A stretch of DNA of 24,308 nucleotides from a bacterium (GTDB lineage Bacteria; Thermosulfidibacterota; Thermosulfidibacteria; Thermosulfidibacterales; JALWSI01), in NCBI GenBank assembly GCA_027080315.1, contig JALWSI010000095.1, positions 1-24,308 on the forward strand. The letters are read 5' to 3'. Every line of letters starts with the position of its first letter. Position 1 is the first letter of the stretch. The notes beneath the pieces were generated by a model. That model saw only the letters and a list, made by a program, of their open reading frames with translations. It searched no databases and had not been told where the DNA came from. Position numbers and translations under genes: made by a program. Shown piece after piece: positions 1-6,889 of this stretch.

Positions 1-129
1 CCGCCTTACAGCGCGATATATGCCCTCTATGCCCAAACCCGTCTCCTTCTCTGCTGGTCTATGACTTTCAACCTACCAGAGGGAGACTTGGCTTTGAAGA
101 AAGGTTTTACAACAAAGACGGAATATTAA
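1..129 (+). CDS. Possible 3' end of a + strand gene (partial)
   Basis: Frame 1 is open from the window edge to a TAA at 127-129, giving about 42 residues ending in ALKKGFTTKTEY. The stop lies one base before a strong intrinsic terminator, the usual arrangement for a gene end. I do not recognise the product. Frame 3 is also open past this point (to about 188) and could be the coding frame instead, or the stretch may be non-coding. The call rests on layout only. Confidence 0.25.
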   Translation, partial: PPYSAIYALYAQTRLLLCWSMTFNLPEGDLALKKGFTTKTEY

Positions 130-168
130 CTCGGGGGCGGAAAGTTAACTATCCACCCCCGGGTTTTA
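130..168 (+). terminator. Intrinsic terminator at left edge
   Basis: A GC-rich stem pairs 132-141 with 152-161 (CGGGGG against CCCCCG, one C-A mismatch, then GGA with TCC). The loop region contains the palindrome AGTTAACT, and TTTT follows at 164-167. It would end a + strand transcript entering from the left. Read on the other strand it has only a weak T-rich tail, so it may stop the leftward gene at 185-2068 less efficiently. Confidence 0.6.
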
Positions 169-184
169 TGTCTGCAATCTTCGT

Positions 185-2068
185 TTAAGGCAGCTTCAGA
201 ATATTTACCGTAACCTCCCAGGGTATAGCGCTCCAGTCCACACCTGAGAAGTCGTCTGGAACGCTTGAAGGAACCACCAAAGTGTACCAGTAGTGATCGC
301 CAGAGGGCATGGAGTCGGTTGAGGTGTTCAGGATGACAGTGTTGGGCACTATGCCCTTAACCTTGGTCTTCCACGACGACAGCTTGTCAGGGGGTTGGTA
401 CTCAATGGCGTTGCTGCTGGTGATGTAGAGAAGCCTTGAGTAGTCGTCTGGAAGCTGGGCGGCTATGAAGATCTTAACCTCGTAGGGGGTGGTTCTCTGG
501 GCGTTCACAAAGGGCGGGAAGGATGCCTGCAGTTTAAAGTGGCTGCCGCCAACAGCGGCGTCTCCAAACCCTAAGTAGGTTCCTTTTATGGGCTCAGGGG
601 TTTGAGGCGGGCTGTTTATTGTGCGCACAACTGCTCGTCCCAGTACCCAGCCAGGTAGGGGATTGCTTCCTCCTCCTGTGCCGTTGTCGCCACCGGTATC
701 TCCTTCGCCAGTGTCTGTTCCATTGTCTCCGCCAGTGTCTCCACCCCCACTGGGAGTAGCTGCTCCTTCGTAATCAACGGCCTTTATCGTGGTTCCTATT
801 CCAAATGCTGTATCGCACGCTCCTCCCACAAATGCTCCACCGTTGGCGTCCACAGCCACGTCTCCAGCGTAATCCACTCCACCGGATTCTGTGTCGCACA
901 CGTCATCCCATTGCACAGCTCCACTGGCTGCAGAGTAGGCTCTCACCCTCCAGTCAGCATCAGAGCCGTTGCTGCTGTACCCCATTGCCACCACTATCCC
1001 GTGGCCTGTGGCCACTTTCATCAAACCATCGTCTCCCATGGTGCTGTCGTATGGAGCAGACCACCTTTTGGCTCCTGTGGAAGAGTCGTATGAGACCAAG
1101 AACCAGTTCTGGTCTCCCCCTCTCGTTTTGTATCCTCCAACAACCACGTTGCCCTTCTCGTCAATGGCCACAGAGATGGCTGCATCGTCACCACCATCAC
1201 CGTTTATCTGGTCAGACCACTTCAAGGTGACTGTGGAGCCTGACACCTGATAGAATAGGACCTTCCAATCGTAGTCTCCTGCGGCTCTTTTGGCTTTGCC
1301 CACCACCGCCACGTTTCCGTCGTCGTCCACAGCTAAGGCAGAGGGATAGTCGTCTCCGTTTCCGCTGTTGAAGGTTTCGCTCCAGAGCGTTGTCCCGGAG
1401 GATGAATAGGCCTTTACCTTCCAGTCTAACTGGCCGCTGTTCTCTTCCTGGGCAAGGACGATCACGTTGTCGTTCTTATCCACCTTCACCCTGCCAACAA
1501 CGCTTTTGGTGAGGCGGCTCCAGAGAATCACATTTGAGGAGGAGAAGAAGTAAACCATGCCGTAGTAGAAGCTTGAGGTGGAACCTTTGGTCTCTCCAAC
1601 CCCAATTATGTTTCCATGGCTGTCCACTGCCAGATCAAGCATGATGTCATCGCCGTAGTCGCAGGTGAACTCCCTAAGCTTGGTTCCTGAGGACGAGAAC
1701 TTCACCACCTTCCAGTCCCGGTCGCTTCCGTTGTTCTCGTATCCCCCCACAATCACGTTGTCGTTGTTGTCAACCACCAATGCTGCCAAGAGGAACTTTT
1801 TGGATGGCTCCGATACATCGGCCTCCCAGTTTTTGTTGCCATTGGAGTTAAAGCTGATCACATGAGCGTATGAGTTAGAGATGCTGCTGTCAAAGATGGT
1901 GTAGGCAAATATACGGTTGCCCTGGCTGTCTATGGCCACCTTGGGGGAAGAGTAGTAATTGCTACCGTTGGACTCCGACCACTCCCAACTCTGGTCTCCC
2001 ATGGCAGACCAGGAGAGCCCCGAGAGACCAAAGACCAAAAGAACCAAGAATACCACCACCCTCCTCAT
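185..2068 (-). CDS. Secreted beta-propeller-like repeat protein with unrecognised C-terminal domain
   Basis: A 627-residue protein. Residues 1-21 are a signal peptide (basic MRR, hydrophobic core, cleavage near SWSA). Residues about 24-435 contain roughly seven degenerate repeats of 50-60 residues with the pattern DW+V+.YSSSG...W...GDD..LAVD..GNVVVGGY, which resembles SBBP/PQQ-like beta-propeller blades. Residues about 438-470 form a Gly/Asp/Thr/Asn linker with GGDTGGDNGT occurring twice. Residues about 471-627 form a separate domain that I do not recognise, rich in beta-type sequence and ending VTVNILKLP. There is no sorting motif or transmembrane anchor, so it is probably exported or on the surface. 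The ATG at 2068 has AAGGAGG seven bases upstream and a sigma70-type promoter behind it. The role is unknown; propellers of this kind often bind ligands or proteins. The divergent flagellin neighbour does not fix a function. Confidence 0.85.
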   Translation of the reverse strand: MRRVVVFLVLLVFGLSGLSWSAMGDQSWEWSESNGSNYYSSPKVAIDSQGNRIFAYTIFDSSISNSYAHVISFNSNGNKNWEADVSEPSKKFLLAALVVDNNDNVIVGGYENNGSDRDWKVVKFSSSGTKLREFTCDYGDDIMLDLAVDSHGNIIGVGETKGSTSSFYYGMVYFFSSSNVILWSRLTKSVVGRVKVDKNDNVIVLAQEENSGQLDWKVKAYSSSGTTLWSETFNSGNGDDYPSALAVDDDGNVAVVGKAKRAAGDYDWKVLFYQVSGSTVTLKWSDQINGDGGDDAAISVAIDEKGNVVVGGYKTRGGDQNWFLVSYDSSTGAKRWSAPYDSTMGDDGLMKVATGHGIVVAMGYSSNGSDADWRVRAYSAASGAVQWDDVCDTESGGVDYAGDVAVDANGGAFVGGACDTAFGIGTTIKAVDYEGAATPSGGGDTGGDNGTDTGEGDTGGDNGTGGGSNPLPGWVLGRAVVRTINSPPQTPEPIKGTYLGFGDAAVGGSHFKLQASFPPFVNAQRTTPYEVKIFIAAQLPDDYSRLLYITSSNAIEYQPPDKLSSWKTKVKGIVPNTVILNTSTDSMPSGDHYWYTLVVPSSVPDDFSGVDWSAIPWEVTVNILKLP

Positions 2069-2099
2069 TGCTCATCCTCCTTCAAAACTGGAGATTACA

Positions 2100-2126
2100 T
2101 CGCACATGCCTAAGTTTTAGGTGCGA
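2100..2126 (-). promoter_or_regulatory. Leader hairpin of the secreted repeat protein gene
   Basis: TCGCA at 2100-2104 pairs with TGCGA at 2122-2126, and CCTAA at 2109-2113 pairs with TTAGG at 2117-2121. A four-base bulge (CATG) separates the two stems. It lies just downstream of the predicted start of the leftward transcript, inside its about 60-base leader. It could stabilise the mRNA or bind a regulator; no known riboswitch is recognised. Confidence 0.4.
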
Positions 2127-2138
2127 CTAATTGGCCTC

Positions 2139-2167
2139 ATTTTACTACCGAATGAGCTGGTAGTCAA
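2139..2167 (-). promoter_or_regulatory. Sigma70-type promoter for the secreted repeat protein
   Basis: On the minus strand, TTGACT (complement of 2162-2167) is followed after 17 bases by TAAAAT (complement of 2139-2144). Each box matches 5 of 6 consensus bases with ideal spacing. Transcription would begin near 2132, giving a leader of about 64 bases before the ATG at 2068. Confidence 0.6.
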
Positions 2168-2247
2168 AGCCACAAAACACCATATATTCAGGGCTCCCTT
2201 GGCCATGAGAACAAGATATTGAAATTTTCTCAAAAAATTTTTCCACA

Positions 2248-2300
2248 CCCCCTTGCAATGAAAGGGGGCGGGATGTATCTATTATGCAGATACCTGCCCC
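2248..2300 (+). ncRNA. Alternative-hairpin RNA element upstream of a terminator
   Basis: Hairpin A pairs CCCCCTT (2248-2254) with AAGGGGG (2262-2268). Hairpin B pairs GGGGCGG (2265-2271) with CTGCCCC (2294-2300) and GTATCT (2275-2280) with AGATAC (2288-2293). A and B share bases 2265-2268, so they exclude each other. The segment AAAGGGG (2261-2267) can also pair with CCCCTTT (2303-2309) just before the terminator stem. This looks like an attenuator, a small RNA body, or an insulating structure. I match it to no known riboswitch class and see no convincing promoter directly before it. Confidence 0.4.
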
Positions 2301-2310
2301 TTCCCCTTTA

Positions 2311-2339
2311 GGGGGACCGCAAGTGGTCCCCCATTTTTT
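2311..2339 (+). terminator. Intrinsic terminator between the two divergent genes
   Basis: GGGGGACC (2311-2318) pairs perfectly with GGTCCCCC (2325-2332) around the loop GCAAGT, followed by A and then seven T (2333-2339). This is a textbook rightward terminator, yet no + strand gene precedes it. It therefore ends either a short untranslated RNA or a conditional leader, or blocks rightward read-through into the flagellin gene. Confidence 0.75.
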
Positions 2340-2384
2340 ATGCCCTTTCCAAAAGGTTGATGCCTTTTGTGCAGATTTTGCTCC

Positions 2385-2411
2385 TCAAGGAATCCTTTCC
2401 CTCTCCGATAT
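2385..2411 (+). promoter_or_regulatory. Sigma28 (FliA/SigD)-type flagellin promoter
   Basis: TCCGATAT at 2404-2411 matches the SigD -10 consensus GCCGATAT at 7 of 8 bases. TCAAGGAA at 2385-2392, exactly 11 bases upstream, fits the -35 position, where the consensus begins TAAAG. Transcription would start near 2418, leaving a leader of about 52 bases that contains the CsrA-like hairpin. Flagellin genes are usually read by this sigma factor, so position and content agree. Confidence 0.6.
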
Positions 2412-2436
2412 GAGGGATAGGCAAGGACGCTAAAAT

Positions 2437-2463
2437 CCCCTACACGGATGTAGCTGTAGGGGG
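2437..2463 (+). promoter_or_regulatory. CsrA-like hairpin overlapping the flagellin ribosome binding site
   Basis: The segment 2440-2451 (CTACACGGATGT) matches the CsrA/RsmA in-vitro consensus RUACARGGAUGU at 10 of 12 positions. GGA sits in the loop of a small hairpin (TACA 2441-2444 with TGTA 2449-2452). The same TACA can instead pair with TGTA at 2455-2458, within an eight-base-pair stem CCCCTACA/TGTAGGGG (2437-2444 with 2455-2462) that buries the AGGGGG ribosome site. A second AGGA lies upstream at 2424-2427. Confidence 0.5.
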
Positions 2464-2469
2464 TAAGCA

Positions 2470-4494
2470 ATGCTGAGCATCAACACCAACTTTGGAGCGC
2501 TTTATGCCAAAAGCGCTTTAGACACCGCCACAGAAGCCCTTAACAGAAGCATTCAGAGACTCTCCACTGGCAAAAGGGTGAACTCTGCTGCTGATGACCC
2601 GGGAATGGTGGGCTACATAGCCCGCATGAGGTCTCAGGTTAACGGTCTTAATCAGGCCTACACCAACATTGAGACGGGAAACGACCTTATTCAAACCGCC
2701 AGCGATGCCCTGTCGGGCCTTGACTCCATGAGCACCCTGCTGCAGCAGATGCGTTCACTTGCCGTTGAAGCTGGTAATGTGGGCACCCTTACCACCAGCG
2801 ACCTGCAGGACATACAGAGTGAGATGGAGTCTTTGGTGCAGGACATAGACAGGATCTCTCAGCAGACCGAGTTTAACACCAAGAGGCTTCTAAATGGAGA
2901 TGCTGTGGCGGTAATAAACGTCTCTTCTCCAGATGTGGAGGTTTACGCCACCGGCGAGGTTAGCGACACCTCGCTTCTTCTAACCAGCGTGACGGCGGCC
3001 ACAAAGTCAAAGGTTCAGGCTGATGCCACCATAAGCAACAAGATGCCCACAGCCCTGACCAACTCAGACGATGCCACTGCAGACAAAGGAGAGGCAGTGT
3101 TCAATGTTGCCACAACCGCTGCAACCTTTGATGCCGACTACGACATAATCTTCACCCCCGATAGCTCAAGCTACGACTTTGTTGTCTATTACGCCTCTTC
3201 GGGGGCAACAGTGGGAAGCGGCACCTTTGGAACGGCTTTCACGGACCCCAACAACAGCGGGGCAACCATCACCATCAACAGCGGAAGCTCAACCATCTCA
3301 AGCGGCTACAAGGGCATTTGGCATGCCGACACCGATCCTTCAAACAACACGGCGCAAGAGGGAAACAGGGCGGCATCGGCCACCATCACCTTGGACGACC
3401 TCTCTGACACCGCGGTGTTGAACGACACCTTCACCGTGGAGTTTGACTGGGTGAACAACCAGCTCTCTTACACGGTGCTTGACAGCGATGGAGAGGCCCA
3501 GGGCCCGTGGGTGGCAAACGGAGAGCAGTTCGTCTCTTACTCCTCCTCAAAGCTGGGGGGCAGTAAGTTCACCCTCTCCTCCAACGTGACCCAGACGGGA
3601 TTCACCGGTGCTCCAGGCAAGGGAGACAGGTGGACCTTCACCTTCAAGGAGTACTCTGGGCTCACCTCTCAGGGCACCATAGCCATAGAGGTGGGAAGCA
3701 GCAGCTACACCGTTACCTGGAACAGCACCGACACCATTGAGCAGCTGAAGAATCGCATAAACAGCGCCGCAGGCTCTGACCTCACCGCCTACTTTTCAGG
3801 AGGGGCCTCTCTTCTCACCCTTGAAGCAGAGGAGACGGGAAGCGATCACGCCATAAGCGTGAGGGACGTTTCAGGCAATCTGGCCCTGATTATGGGGTTT
3901 CAGCAGGTGAGCGGCACCGGTACCGATGCCTCCTTCTATGCCAATGGCACCAGGTACGGCCCCCAGAGCAGCAACCTTTTCACCGGTGTGGCCAATAACC
4001 TGGTTATCGGGCTTAAGGAGGGGCTTGAGGACGAGGATGTAAGTATAAGCGTTAGGGACAACAGACAGCTTCTGCATGTTGGTCCAAACGCAAGCCAGAC
4101 CCTCTCTTTCTACATACTGAGAACTGACTCCCTCACCCTTGGACTCAAAGACCTTGAGGGGAACTACACCTTTGATGTTACGGAGAGCGGAGGGGCAGAG
4201 AAGGCCATCTCGCTGATTGATGAGGCCCTTCAGAAGGTGTCAGACGAGGCCAGCAGACTCGGGGCCTACCAGAACAGGCTCACCTACGCAGCGGGCTACA
4301 CAAGCAAAGCCGAGCTTACGGCCACAGAGGCCTTGGGAACGGTGGAGAACGCCGACTACCCCGAGGAGCTCATCAACCTCACCCTTAACCAGATCAAACA
4401 GGAGAGCTCCACTGCCATGCTGGCCCAGTCAAACCTGCAGGCACAGAGGGTGTTTGAGCTCCTCTTTGGAGGTGGAATGAGCACCATCTCTTAG
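2470..4494 (+). CDS. fliC: Flagellin with a large central insertion
   Basis: A 674-residue filament subunit. The N-terminal D0/D1 region (1 to about 145) is conserved, with INTNFGALYA, RLSTGKRVNSAADDP and ISQQTEFNTKRLLNG. The C-terminal D1/D0 region (about 585-674) has EALQKVSDEASRLGAYQNRL, then LAQSNLQAQRVFELL. Between them lie about 430 variable residues rich in Ser/Thr/Asp, expected to form surface domains. Within these, residues about 400-477 (TIAIEVGSS..., TIEQLKNRINSAAG, ISVRDVSG) resemble the flagellin-IN/FliD hook-like motif. There are no cysteines or signal peptide, as expected for flagellar type III export. The protein is longer than minimal flagellins of about 280-500 residues. No other flagellar gene is in the window. 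The ATG at 2470 follows a ribosome site (AGGGGG, 2458-2463) that can be hidden in a hairpin, so translational control is likely. A sigma28-type promoter lies at 2385-2411. Confidence 0.96.
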   Translation: MLSINTNFGALYAKSALDTATEALNRSIQRLSTGKRVNSAADDPGMVGYIARMRSQVNGLNQAYTNIETGNDLIQTASDALSGLDSMSTLLQQMRSLAVEAGNVGTLTTSDLQDIQSEMESLVQDIDRISQQTEFNTKRLLNGDAVAVINVSSPDVEVYATGEVSDTSLLLTSVTAATKSKVQADATISNKMPTALTNSDDATADKGEAVFNVATTAATFDADYDIIFTPDSSSYDFVVYYASSGATVGSGTFGTAFTDPNNSGATITINSGSSTISSGYKGIWHADTDPSNNTAQEGNRAASATITLDDLSDTAVLNDTFTVEFDWVNNQLSYTVLDSDGEAQGPWVANGEQFVSYSSSKLGGSKFTLSSNVTQTGFTGAPGKGDRWTFTFKEYSGLTSQGTIAIEVGSSSYTVTWNSTDTIEQLKNRINSAAGSDLTAYFSGGASLLTLEAEETGSDHAISVRDVSGNLALIMGFQQVSGTGTDASFYANGTRYGPQSSNLFTGVANNLVIGLKEGLEDEDVSISVRDNRQLLHVGPNASQTLSFYILRTDSLTLGLKDLEGNYTFDVTESGGAEKAISLIDEALQKVSDEASRLGAYQNRLTYAAGYTSKAELTATEALGTVENADYPEELINLTLNQIKQESSTAMLAQSNLQAQRVFELLFGGGMSTIS

Positions 4495-4525
4495 GCTTTA
4501 AGGCTTTGGAGGCCTGAATGCTGGT

Positions 4526-4554
4526 GAGAGAACTTTAGATGTTGGGTTCTCTTC
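4526..4554 (+). terminator. Weak hairpin between convergent flagellin and hemY genes
   Basis: GAGAGAAC (4526-4533) can pair with GTTCTCTT (4546-4553) around a 12-base loop. No real T-run follows on either strand, so it may be a weak or Rho-assisted stop. It is the only inverted repeat of note in the 66-base gap between the two convergent genes. Confidence 0.25.
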
Positions 4555-4560
4555 TCGTGC

Positions 4561-5949
4561 TTAGTGAAGGGGGTTGCCCATGATGCTGTGGGCAACCTCT
4601 TTTGCGTTCTTCACGCAGTCGTTGAGCCCGATGCCCCTGTAGGCGTTGCCCCCCAAAAAGAGCCCCCGCAGCTGCTTCAGGATCTCCTCAATTCTCTCAA
4701 GCCTCTTCTGGTGCCCCACAACGTACTGGGGTATGGCCTTTGGGTACCTGAACACCTCTGTGAAGAGGGGATCCGCTTCTATGCCCATGGTGATTCTTAC
4801 CCCCTCTTTTGCCAGCTCCATGAGCTCGTTATCCTCTTTCATAGCCAGCTCAGGCTGACGGGCCCCACCTATCATCACCCTTAGTAGCACCTTCTCTTCA
4901 GGGGCCCTGTTGGGGAAGATGGATGAGTCCCATAGTACCCCAAGAATGGGTAGCCTTTCGCCTCTGGGCACCAGTAGCCCGAAACCCTCTGGTCTGCCTA
5001 CCTCTGCTTTGCTGTATCCCAATGCCACCACCCCCATAGGGGCGTAGGGAATGGCCCCAAGTTCGTCAGCAAGGGAGGGGCTTAACCCTCTCACCATTGC
5101 GGCTGCGGCGTAGGCAGGGGCGGCTATGAGCACTTTTCTGGCCTCAAACCTCTTTCCCTTAGAGGTTAAAACCATAAACCCGTTTTTCTCCTTTTGTATG
5201 GATTCAACAGGACAACCGGTTAACACATTGTTTTTGAGCCTTTTTGAGATCTCCTTTGGCAAGAAGCCCACCCCGCTTTTAAAGGAGGTGAGCTCTCCCG
5301 ATGGTCCTGCAGGTCCTCCGGTTCTTCTACCCTCTCTCTTTCTCTCCCGTTTTAGGGCAATCATGCCCCTGATGAGGCCACCGTACTCTCGCTCAAGGTT
5401 GTGAATGGTGGGAAAGGTGCTCTTCAGGCTCACCTGATCCGGGTTTCCCGCATACACCCCTGCCACCATGGGATCCAAAAGCCTCTCCAAGACTTCTCTT
5501 CCCAGACGCCTTATGGCGAATATGGAGAGGCTCTCGTCCACCTCCCTCTTTAAGGGAGGCATAAAGAACTCCCCCAGCATCCTCAGCTTTCCCCAGGGAG
5601 AGAGGATGTTTGAGGCAAACAGGAACTTTACGGGGTTGAGGGGAATCTCCCGCAGCTTTCCCCCGGTGTAGATGAAACGCCTTCTGGTCTCGTCACTGCT
5701 GGGCAGCAGCTGGTCCTCTATTCCCAGCTCTCTGCATAGCTCAAGGGTGTGGGGCTTGTTGGTGAGAAATCCGTTGGGACCGTGCTCAACGATGAAGCCC
5801 TCATGGTAAGATGTCTGCATGGTTCCCCCCACCACAGGGGCGCCTTCGCACACAACCACCTTCCATTGGGGCCTCTCTTTGCCAACAAAATAGGCGGTGG
5901 TGAGCCCCGAGATTCCTGCCCCAACCACCAAGAGATCTACCTTATCCAT
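4561..5949 (-). CDS. hemY: Protoporphyrinogen oxidase, FAD-dependent HemY/PPOX type
   Basis: Oxidises protoporphyrinogen IX to protoporphyrin IX, the next-to-last step of classical haem synthesis. The N-terminus carries the FAD dinucleotide-binding motif VVGAGISGLTTAYF, followed by GGTMQTSYHEGFIVEHGPNGF, typical of the HemY/PPOX family. The C-terminal FAD-binding end is LGGNAYRGIGLNDC. Length (462 residues) fits the family. It is unrelated to the flavodoxin-like HemG of E. coli. I choose the ATG at 5949: AAGGAGG lies about 12 bases upstream, whereas an upstream TTG at 5958 is only three bases from it. The ATG overlaps the end of hemH by eight bases, so the two are translationally coupled and act in consecutive steps. 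Known HemY enzymes use oxygen, although some tolerate other acceptors, which is of interest if the host is anaerobic. Confidence 0.95.
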   Translation of the reverse strand: MDKVDLLVVGAGISGLTTAYFVGKERPQWKVVVCEGAPVVGGTMQTSYHEGFIVEHGPNGFLTNKPHTLELCRELGIEDQLLPSSDETRRRFIYTGGKLREIPLNPVKFLFASNILSPWGKLRMLGEFFMPPLKREVDESLSIFAIRRLGREVLERLLDPMVAGVYAGNPDQVSLKSTFPTIHNLEREYGGLIRGMIALKRERKREGRRTGGPAGPSGELTSFKSGVGFLPKEISKRLKNNVLTGCPVESIQKEKNGFMVLTSKGKRFEARKVLIAAPAYAAAAMVRGLSPSLADELGAIPYAPMGVVALGYSKAEVGRPEGFGLLVPRGERLPILGVLWDSSIFPNRAPEEKVLLRVMIGGARQPELAMKEDNELMELAKEGVRITMGIEADPLFTEVFRYPKAIPQYVVGHQKRLERIEEILKQLRGLFLGGNAYRGIGLNDCVKNAKEVAHSIMGNPLH

Positions 5950-6889
5950 CTTTATCAAAGGCCTCCTTCACCAGAGCGCTCCATCCTTCAATGAGCAGGG
6001 GATGGTCGTTCAGGGCATCCACCACCTGGTACCCTGAGAAGCCAAGCTCTTTGGCCAGCTCTGCGTAAACCATCTTCAGCTCGTAGAGGGTCTCAAAGTG
6101 CTCAGAGATGAAGGATACAGGCACCACCAAGACCCTGGGAACCCCTCTCGCCTTCAGCACCCTCAGGGCCTCTTCAACGCTTGGACCCAACCACTCAACA
6201 GGCCCCACGGCGCTCTGGTAGGCTATGGTGTGCTTTGGATGGCCCAGACGCTTCACTATTGACCTCACCGAGGCAAGCACCTGATTGGGATAGGGATCCC
6301 CCTTCTTCACCCACCTTTGGGGTATGCTATGGGCCGAAAAGAGCAGGTAGGGTTCCATCTCCATGTGGGGTGCTATCTGCTCCACCCAGGCCTCTATGAA
6401 GCCATCAAGGGTGCACCATTCCTCAATCTCTATGAGCTTGATCCCTCTCTTTTTCGCGGCGTTTTTAGCCATTTTCAAGGCAGAGGCTGTGGTGGTGTAA
6501 GAGAACTGGGGATAGAGTGGAAGCACCACCCCCTCTTCCACACCAGCCCTGCGTAGCCCGTCCATGGCCTCTTCAACCGAGGGTTTTGAGTACTGCATTC
6601 CAACAACCACAGGCAGGTTTGTGGCCCTTGAGAGGGCAGTGGCCTGCTTCTCTGAGATCTCTTTGAAGGGAGAGAACCCTATCTCTTTGTAGTGTCTGGC
6701 TACGTTGGGAGCCCTGAGGGTGGAGATAATGTATGCCAAGGGTATTCTAATGGCCTTTGGCAGGGGTAGGATGGAAGGATCTGAGAAGAGCTTACGCAAA
6801 AAGGGGCGTATCTCGGCTTTTTCGGATACGCCCCCCATTCCTACGAGAATGACGCCCCGTTTGGGGATGGCCTCTTTCTGGCTTTTCAA
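5942..6889 (-). CDS. hemH: Ferrochelatase
   Basis: Inserts ferrous iron into protoporphyrin IX (or coproporphyrin III in the alternative route) to form haem. The 315-residue length is normal for a bacterial enzyme. Visible signatures are the N-terminal GVILVGMGG, the metal-binding histidine in LLFSAHSIPQRW, YQSAVGPVEWLGPS, and the acidic active-site loop PVSFISEHFETLYE. No C-terminal membrane anchor is seen. The start is TTG at 6889, overlapping the TGA of the upstream lipoprotein gene as TTGA, a coupling like the common ATGA. The next gene, hemY, overlaps its end. Upstream hemE, often found in hemE-hemH-hemY operons, is absent here. The haem is needed by the window's multihaem cytochromes. 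Confidence 0.96.
   Translation of the reverse strand: MKSQKEAIPKRGVILVGMGGVSEKAEIRPFLRKLFSDPSILPLPKAIRIPLAYIISTLRAPNVARHYKEIGFSPFKEISEKQATALSRATNLPVVVGMQYSKPSVEEAMDGLRRAGVEEGVVLPLYPQFSYTTTASALKMAKNAAKKRGIKLIEIEEWCTLDGFIEAWVEQIAPHMEMEPYLLFSAHSIPQRWVKKGDPYPNQVLASVRSIVKRLGHPKHTIAYQSAVGPVEWLGPSVEEALRVLKARGVPRVLVVPVSFISEHFETLYELKMVYAELAKELGFSGYQVVDALNDHPLLIEGWSALVKEAFDKDG

Larger units (their letters stand above)
2069..2469. other. 401-bp divergent control region between secreted protein and flagellin genes
   Basis: No coding sequence is credible here. From left to right it holds the ribosome site of the leftward gene (2076-2082), a leader hairpin (2100-2126), a leftward sigma70 promoter (2139-2167), an AT-rich stretch (2210-2245), a group of alternative hairpins ending in a + strand intrinsic terminator (2248-2339), a small hairpin (CAAAAGG at 2350-2356 with CCTTTTG at 2363-2369), a sigma28-type promoter (2385-2411), and a CsrA-like hairpin overlapping the flagellin ribosome site (2437-2463). 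The region has unusually dense RNA structure for a simple promoter gap. Confidence 0.7.

Noticed and set aside
2248-2339. Known riboswitch (c-di-GMP, fluoride, TPP, cobalamin)
   Set aside because: I looked for the conserved core sequences of these classes and found none, so it is reported only as an unassigned structured element.
5950-5958. TTG at 5958 as the hemY start
   Set aside because: It is only three bases from the ribosome site AAGGAGG; the ATG at 5949 gives the usual N-terminus.
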